Origin: Methanothermococcus okinawensis IH1
GTDB taxonomy: Archaea; AGJL01; Methanococci; Methanococcales; Methanococcaceae
Assembly: GCF_000179575.2 (NCBI RefSeq)
Contig: NC_015636.1
Span: 1,093,495 to 1,157,494 of the forward strand
Reading direction: 5' to 3'
Length of the DNA: 64,000 nucleotides
Shown piece after piece: positions 58,745 through 64,000 of the stretch; within the stretch, counting starts at the first letter, position 1, and each line of letters opens with the position of its first letter. The notes beneath the pieces were generated by a model, which was not told where the DNA came from, made no database searches, and worked only from the letters and a program-made list of their open reading frames with translations. The translations under genes and the position numbers were made by a program.

Positions 58745-59317
58745 TTAAATAACTCCTTTGGTGCTTATAATACCTTTTCTCTCATCAATACGAGTGGCAT
58801 TATCAAGTGCTATACCAAAAGCCTTAAATAGTGCTTCTATTTTATGATGTTCGTTTTTTCCAATAACTTCAAAATGTATATTCAAGTTTCCATTGTTTGC
58901 GATAGATTCAAAAAAATGGATTATATTTTCAGTTGAGAGCTCACCCACCTTATCTCTATGTGGCATATAGTCTCCAACAACATAAGACCTTCCACCCAAA
59001 TCAATTGAAACCATGGCTCTTGCTTCGTCCATTGGAACAATAGCCCATCCAAATCTTTTTATATTTTTCTTTTCAATTTTGTTAAGTGCCATTCCCATAC
59101 AAATGCCGATATCCTCAACAGTATGATGGTCGTCCACTTCTAAATCCCCATTAGCATTTAAATACAAATCAAAAGAGCCGTGTTTTGCAAAGGATGATAA
59201 CACATGGTCAAAAAAAGATATTCCTGTATTTATGTCATATTTTCCAGTGCCATCTATATTTATCTTTAAATTTATATCGGTTTCACCCGTTTTTCTTTTA
59301 ATTTCAAAAACCCGCAA
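58745..59317 (-). CDS. hisB: Imidazoleglycerol-phosphate dehydratase
   Basis: 190 aa, single-function HisB. The paired metal motifs H-H-T-V-E-D near 63-68 and H-H-K-I-E-A near 155-160 are intact. Start TTG with GGTGGT-ATC-TTG. Histidine genes are scattered here, with hisG 2.7 kb away on the other strand. Confidence 0.96.
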   Translation of the reverse strand: MRVFEIKRKTGETDINLKINIDGTGKYDINTGISFFDHVLSSFAKHGSFDLYLNANGDLEVDDHHTVEDIGICMGMALNKIEKKNIKRFGWAIVPMDEARAMVSIDLGGRSYVVGDYMPHRDKVGELSTENIIHFFESIANNGNLNIHFEVIGKNEHHKIEALFKAFGIALDNATRIDERKGIISTKGVI

Positions 59318-59479
59318 GATACCACCATTTTTATTATTTTTATTATTATTTTAAACTTTTATTATCTTATTACCATCTTATTATGGTTGTTATTTTTATT
59401 ATTTTATCTTTTTTATTTATCTCTTTTATTTTAATTTTTTATCTTTATATTTTATTTATTTTTTAATTATTCTTTTATT

Positions 59480-60838
59480 TTACTTTTTAAGCTGTTTTCC
59501 AACGATTTCATCAACTTCTTTTAAAAATTCATCTAAATGAATTTTTGGAACTCTGGCACCAGATGCTACATTATGTCCTCCTCCATTTCCTCCAAATTTA
59601 TATGCGATTTTCATTGCTTCTGAAAGGTTTAATCCTTCATTTACAAGGTTTTTGTTGCCTCTCGATGATATTTTATAATATTCCCCCTCTTCATAAATAC
59701 CTAAAACTGGCTTATCCTTCACAAATAATGATGCTATAATACCTACCATGCCTTTTTTTCCAAAGAAGTATTCTATATTATTTAGTGAGTTTATTTGAGT
59801 ATTTCTTATCTCCTGTATGATTTCCTCCTTATATTCGATGTAAATGTCCTTTGCAATGTTTATACATTCGTCATCCTCAACCGCAGCTCCGATACCAACT
59901 GAACCCAATCCTTTTCTACCGCATGCATTTAGGAGCTCCGATAGATAAAATGCATCATCCACTTTATGTTTTATAACATATCTATCTACAATAATGTCCT
60001 CTTCCTTTTCTACATACGGCATAAGTGCAATTTTCAATTTTTGCCTATCCTCTTCATTAAGGTTTCTTTTTTCTGGGTCTATATTTAGTTTTTTCAAAAA
60101 ATTAATGATTTTTTCTTTATTGTTGAGCTCCCTAATATACGGTTGAGTGTTGTATAACATGGACTTCCAAACGGGTAAATCATAGCAATTATAGATTATA
60201 TCCTTTAAAATACCTGTTAAATACCTATGTTCCCGAGCTTCGTTTATTATATATTTGTTCATTCCAGAGAATGGTTTATGTTGCATATCACCGATAGCCC
60301 CAGTAATTGCCAAAGCACTCAAATCATAAAAACCGAATTCTCTTGCAACCAAATAACATACTCCACTTGCAGAAATTTCCTTAGCCCCATTTATGCCAAG
60401 AATATGGGCGTTTAATTGATAAATTTCCTTAACTTCCAAATCATTTATTACAGGCGGATGATGGTCTAATATAATAGCATTCAATCCTTGATTTAATATA
60501 TCATTTATACGGGAGCTCCCCATATCACAAAATATATACAATATATTGTCTTCATTGTTATTGTTGTTATTATCGTTATTATTATATCTATTATTATATT
60601 CTTCACCAAGTTTATCCACAAATTCCTTTGATAAATATTCTACGATAGAAAGATGAAACTCCTTATTTAATCTATAAAGCATTTTTATAATCAGAGCTCC
60701 GGAGGTTAGTCCATCTGTATCGTGATGTGTAATTACTCTAATCAACCCATTATGATTTTTAATCCTTTCTGTAATCTTCTTTAAAATAGACCTATATCTC
60801 TGAATACTTTCCTTGTCCTTAAATATATTTGTTATCAT
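59480..60838 (-). CDS. DHH-family phosphoesterase (archaeal RecJ-like)
   Basis: 452 aa. DHH motifs: T-H-H-D-T-D-G near 39-45, I-F-C-D-M-G near 107, L-D-H-H-P-P near 124 and a DHHA1 C-terminal domain with G-G-N-G-G-G-H-N. Size suits the archaeal RecJ-like/GAN nucleases tied to the replisome, though related oligonucleotidases are possible. An Asn-rich insertion (about residues 84-98) sits between motifs. The site before ATG is weak (GGGATTTTT). Confidence 0.75.
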   Translation of the reverse strand: MITNIFKDKESIQRYRSILKKITERIKNHNGLIRVITHHDTDGLTSGALIIKMLYRLNKEFHLSIVEYLSKEFVDKLGEEYNNRYNNNDNNNNNNEDNILYIFCDMGSSRINDILNQGLNAIILDHHPPVINDLEVKEIYQLNAHILGINGAKEISASGVCYLVAREFGFYDLSALAITGAIGDMQHKPFSGMNKYIINEAREHRYLTGILKDIIYNCYDLPVWKSMLYNTQPYIRELNNKEKIINFLKKLNIDPEKRNLNEEDRQKLKIALMPYVEKEEDIIVDRYVIKHKVDDAFYLSELLNACGRKGLGSVGIGAAVEDDECINIAKDIYIEYKEEIIQEIRNTQINSLNNIEYFFGKKGMVGIIASLFVKDKPVLGIYEEGEYYKISSRGNKNLVNEGLNLSEAMKIAYKFGGNGGGHNVASGARVPKIHLDEFLKEVDEIVGKQLKK

Positions 60839-61182
60839 AAAAATCCCATTAATCGTTATTAACTAAATTTTACGCTTATTTACAATATTTCAATTATATC
60901 TATTGTTTATAATATGTATAATATAAATATTTGCCATGCAAGGAAATAATTTTTTAAAAATCTTAAAATTTCCTAAGCATTAAAAAAATAGGATAATAAT
61001 ATATAATATAAATATAATAATATAAAAAATTATAAAATTATAAATAAAAATGTAAAAATAGATGATAATATATTTTCATATAACCACAGTATAAACTGTG
61101 TAATATCATTCATTAATATATAATATCTCATATAATATGGCAATTAAATAATAATTAAATGAATATTATTGGGCATATAGCA
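60839..61182. other. 344-nt AT-rich intergenic region with two inverted repeats
   Basis: An imperfect inverted repeat at about 60937-60980 (arms AGGAAAT and ATTTCCT, 20 nt apart) and the hairpin CACAGT-ATAA-ACTGTG at 61085-61100. The latter could terminate the AMMECR1 transcript. No gene or RNA recognised. Confidence 0.5.
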
Positions 61183-61800
61183 TTACTGACAACCAGAATA
61201 CATAGTTTTTTCTACAACTTGGGAATTTGGCTTTATTTCTTCAAATATCTGTGCTTGGAATGAATATATATTTACATTACGCTTTAACCAAGTATCTGGT
61301 GGCATACCTGCTTTTAAACACAAATTTGCTAAATATTGGGCAACATCCCAATTAAATTCAACTGGCACTTGTGGCAATAATAATCCCCTATATGCCCCAT
61401 ATTCTATAATCAGTCCATCCCTACCAATTTCTATTTTTTCTAAATATTCGGTGGGGTCATCCACTTCTATTAATTTTGGAACAGTCAATATGCTAACTTC
61501 AATAACAATTTCATCCAGTTCGCTTAGGCTTACAGGGGGAAATCTTGGGTCACTAACTGCTGCACTTATTGAGGCCTCTTTTAATGCTTCAATTAAGGGC
61601 ATTACAGGTTCAGGTATTCCAATACATCCTCTTAAATTATGTTCAGGATAGGTATGTAAGGATACAAAAACCCCTCTTGGTTCATTAAATTTTTCAGGAA
61701 AATCACAGAGTGTCGTATCTTTACCTGTTAAATAATTTTCAATAACTGTTCGTGCAAATTTAACTGCAAAAGTTCCTTCTTCAAGTGTTAATTTCTCCAT
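61183..61800 (-). CDS. AMMECR1-family protein
   Basis: 205 aa. L-R-G-C-I-G near residue 56, then A-A-V-S-D-P-R-F-P-P and E-V-S-I-L are the invariant parts of the AMMECR1/Memo-related family. Function is unsettled; bacterial and archaeal copies often sit by radical SAM or Memo genes, none of which is seen next to it. GGGGATATT-ATG. Confidence 0.88.
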   Translation of the reverse strand: MEKLTLEEGTFAVKFARTVIENYLTGKDTTLCDFPEKFNEPRGVFVSLHTYPEHNLRGCIGIPEPVMPLIEALKEASISAAVSDPRFPPVSLSELDEIVIEVSILTVPKLIEVDDPTEYLEKIEIGRDGLIIEYGAYRGLLLPQVPVEFNWDVAQYLANLCLKAGMPPDTWLKRNVNIYSFQAQIFEEIKPNSQVVEKTMYSGCQ

Positions 61801-62050
61801 AATATCCCCTTATATTTTTATAATTTATATAATTATACATTATATTTTTATCTTTTAAATAGTTATTATATTATATATTTATCATATTAAAGTAAAGAAT
61901 AAAAGATAAAAATAAAAATAAATAATAAAAATAACTGATAAAATTATAATATACAAAATAATATTTTATTCTTACATTTATTAATATGTTATTATTATAT
62001 GCTGTTTCCATATATCTACATTTTATTATATATAGTATTGGGTGATATTT

Positions 62051-62917
62051 TTGATTTTACTTGCATTACCAAATAAAGGAAGGATTTCAGAACCTATCAA
62101 TGAAATTTTAGATAAATCAGGATTAAAAATGACTGTTCAAGGGAGGAGTTTATTTGCTAAAACTGTTGATGAAAATATAAATGTAATGTTTGCCAGAGCT
62201 CGCGATATTCCTGAGTTTGTTGCAGATGGTGTAGCAGATGTTGGTATTACAGGATACGATTTAATACTTGAAAGGGGCGTTGAAAATAAAATTGAATTCT
62301 TACTCGATTTTGAATTTGGAAAGGCAAATTTAGTAATTGCATCACCTGAAAATTCAAATATAAATTCTATCAACGATATAAAGGATGGAATGAAAATAGC
62401 AACGGAATTTCCACACCTTACAGAGAAATATTTAAAAAGCAAAAATCTTAATTTGGAGATTATAGAGCTCAGTGGGGCAACAGAAATTGCACCATTTATT
62501 GGTGTTGCAGACCTTATAAGCGATTTAACATCCACAGGAACAACATTGAAATTGAATAGATTAAAACCAATAGAAACAATAGTTTCATCCACTACGAGAT
62601 TAATAGCAAATAAGAATAGTATAAATGACCCAGAGAAAAAGGTAAAAATAAATCAAATAGTTTCAGGAATAAAAAGCGTTCTTTATGCTCAAACAAAAAG
62701 ATTAATTATGATGAATGCCCCCAAAAACAAAATAGAAGAGATAAGAAGTATTATACCAGGCATGAGCGGACCTACAATTTCAGAGGTTTTATCAAATAAT
62801 GGTGTTGTAGCAATACATGCTGTAATTGATGAAAAAGATGTGTTCCATATTGTAGCTAAATTGGAGGAGCTCGGTGCTAAGGACATACTTGTAGTGCCTA
62901 TTGAAAGAATTTTATAA
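62051..62917 (+). CDS. hisG: ATP phosphoribosyltransferase (long form)
   Basis: 288 aa from TTG 62051; GGTGAT-ATTT-TTG excludes the GTG at 62042, which lies in the site. First step of histidine synthesis. L-A-L-P-N-K-G-R at the start, D-V-G-I-T-G-Y-D near 60-70 and [13 protein letters not shown] loop near 160-170. The last 75 aa form the PII-like histidine-binding domain of the HisZ-independent long form. No His-rich leader ORF was found upstream. Confidence 0.94.
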   Translation: MILLALPNKGRISEPINEILDKSGLKMTVQGRSLFAKTVDENINVMFARARDIPEFVADGVADVGITGYDLILERGVENKIEFLLDFEFGKANLVIASPENSNINSINDIKDGMKIATEFPHLTEKYLKSKNLNLEIIELSGATEIAPFIGVADLISDLTSTGTTLKLNRLKPIETIVSSTTRLIANKNSINDPEKKVKINQIVSGIKSVLYAQTKRLIMMNAPKNKIEEIRSIIPGMSGPTISEVLSNNGVVAIHAVIDEKDVFHIVAKLEELGAKDILVVPIERIL

Positions 62918-62976
62918 TTTTTCACTTTTTTTAATTTATATTTTAATTTTTTATTATTATTTTATTTTTCATCTAC

Positions 62977-63837
62977 TTATATCTTTTCGATATATTTTAA
63001 AATCTCCTCTGGAACATCCACAAAATGCATGATGCCCCTAAATTGTGGCGTAATATTCATCTCCAAAATATATGGTTTGTTGTTTTCGTCAATCAATATA
63101 TCAACGCCTACAATACCCGCACTTACTTTTTTTACAGATTTTAAAACCATATTTTTAACTTCTGCATCTAAATCAAACCTTTTAATTTCTGCACCAAGGG
63201 AATAATTAGCCCTCCAATCGTTCTTTGGAATCCTTTCCATAGCCCCTATAATTTTATCGCCAACAACAAGAGCTCTTATGTCATGTTTATATGGAATATA
63301 TTTTTGGATGAATATCTCTCTTTTATTGAATTTTAATATCTCAAAAATATTTTTTAATTCATCCATGCTACCTATCCTTAAAACACCATTACCATAACCG
63401 CCGTATATTGGCTTTACAACTACTGGAAACTCAAAATTATTATTTTTTAATGTATTTTTTATATTTTCGAAATCGCCCGTATAGGTTAAAAATGATTCTG
63501 GCATGAGCTCCTTTAATTTTATATATGTTAAGTATTTATTTTGACAAACTTCTATACATTCCGATGAGTTGATTATTTTTATATTATTTTCATTAGCAAT
63601 GCTTTCAATATATTTCAATGCATAAATACCTTCTAACAGATAATCCCTCTCCACTCGTGATATGATTAAATCATAATCGTAATTATTATTTTTATTATTT
63701 TTTAGTCCAAAAACAACATTTAATGAATCTAAAAAGGATACATCATGGTTATCCTTTAATTTTTCGTAAATCATCATGTTTTCAGGTGTTTTTTTATGAC
63801 AAAGTATAGCAATTTTAATATTACCACCTACAAGCAT
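62977..63837 (-). CDS. ATP-grasp glutamate ligase, MptN or CofF type
   Basis: Up to 286 aa. RimK-like ATP-grasp fold: V-V-K-P-I-Y-G-G-Y-G-N-G near the middle is the ATP-binding loop, followed by I-Q-K-Y-I-P and the final D-I-L-I-D-E-N and L-E-M-N-I-T-P metal-binding residues. Methanogen relatives add alpha-glutamate to tetrahydromethanopterin (MptN) or F420 (CofF); I cannot separate them. ATG 63837 lies inside the upstream gene and has no site, whereas GGTGGT-AAT-ATT suggests an AUU start at 63819. Confidence 0.65.
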   Translation of the reverse strand: MLVGGNIKIAILCHKKTPENMMIYEKLKDNHDVSFLDSLNVVFGLKNNKNNNYDYDLIISRVERDYLLEGIYALKYIESIANENNIKIINSSECIEVCQNKYLTYIKLKELMPESFLTYTGDFENIKNTLKNNNFEFPVVVKPIYGGYGNGVLRIGSMDELKNIFEILKFNKREIFIQKYIPYKHDIRALVVGDKIIGAMERIPKNDWRANYSLGAEIKRFDLDAEVKNMVLKSVKKVSAGIVGVDILIDENNKPYILEMNITPQFRGIMHFVDVPEEILKYIEKI

Positions 63838-64000
63838 TTTACTTTAATACTTTCTAAATCTCCGCCCATTTTGTAGGATAATTTAACATTTAATATTCCA
63901 TTATCAATTATTGGATTTTTTATTGGAATTATTAAAGGTGGATTTAGCATAGGGGTGCTTCCAGCAATTATTTTTTCGTTTAATTCTGTATAGGTATTTA
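63828..64000 (-). CDS. C-terminal end of an unknown gene (cut by window edge)
   Basis: The minus frame is open from the window end to TAG at 63828-63830. The 57 visible residues include P-M-L-N-P-P-L-I-I-P-I-K-N-P and end I-K-V-K-C-L. It reads like a beta-rich, possibly secreted or surface protein, but no family is recognised. Its stop overlaps the site of the ATP-grasp gene, so the two are probably one operon. Confidence 0.55.
   Translation of the reverse strand, partial: NTYTELNEKIIAGSTPMLNPPLIIPIKNPIIDNGILNVKLSYKMGGDLESIKVKCL

Noticed and set aside
60941-60974. NrpR-like GGAA...TTCC
   Set aside because: Arms are about 20 nt apart instead of 6, so it does not match the operator.
61981-62050. 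Leader peptide before hisG
   Set aside because: The only short ORF there has a single His codon and no ribosome site.

Overview
The window comes from a methanogenic archaeon of the order Methanococcales (Methanococcus or Methanothermococcus type). Three things point there. The DNA is very AT-rich (I estimate about 30% GC). There is a one-operon nif cluster with nifI1 and nifI2 between nifH and nifD, controlled by NrpR-type operators. The gene content is methanogen-specific: methanogenesis marker proteins 15, 17 and 9, methanopterin biosynthesis, and a tetraether-lipid-synthase-like radical SAM enzyme. Ribosome binding sites follow a very regular pattern, GGTGNN-(3 to 5 nt)-start, which I used to choose starts, including many GTG and TTG starts.

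Layout. 1-4770: minus-strand trp operon (trpC-D-E-G-F, cut by the window edge), preceded by a 30-codon leader ORF ending Trp-Arg-Trp-Trp-stop and a T6 tract, which looks like a leader-peptide attenuator. 4.8-20.2 kb: housekeeping and conserved archaeal genes (pyrC, gltX, DUF4013 membrane protein, marker protein 15, a PP-loop/Fe-S-type protein, a Pcc1-like protein, a VIT1-family protein, DUF2115, argS, rqcH, DUF555, DUF357, ppsA). 20.4-28.9 kb: a phosphate/polyphosphate block (ppx, a frameshifted ppk, pstSCAB, phoU). 29.0-33.3 kb: two small unknown genes, the tes-like gene, an HTH regulator and a U32 peptidase-family protein. 33.4-44.5 kb: nifB, an ACT protein, marker protein 17 and DUF2124, then the minus-strand nif operon nifH-I1-I2-D-K-(unknown)-E-N-(HypC-like). 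44.8-51.2 kb: class I aldolase, frameshifted marker protein 9, DUF366, beta-RFAP synthase, a CBS protein, small membrane proteins and a DUF47/PiT phosphate transporter pair. 51.4-64 kb: glnA with its NrpR operator, aroA, an M24 peptidase, a GC-rich structured ncRNA candidate, nadA, a ThiF-like protein, DUF1786, hisB, a DHH phosphoesterase, an AMMECR1 protein, hisG, an MptN/CofF-type ligase and a cut-off gene.

How it works together. The nif operon and glnA share GGAA-N6-TTCC operators, so N2 fixation and ammonia assimilation are probably repressed together by NrpR, with NifI1/NifI2 giving post-translational switch-off of nitrogenase. Phosphate is handled by a high-affinity Pst system, a second PiT system, and polyphosphate enzymes.

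The most striking observations are four. First, the trp leader peptide, a form of control classically known from bacteria. Second, about 100 copies of GAGCTC spread through the window, where roughly 4 are expected from base composition. Third, a roughly 230-nt GC-rich RNA candidate with several stems and a well-placed TATA box on the minus strand. Fourth, frameshifts at simple-sequence tracts in ppk and the marker 9 gene. Several genes also seem to start at non-AUG AUN codons.
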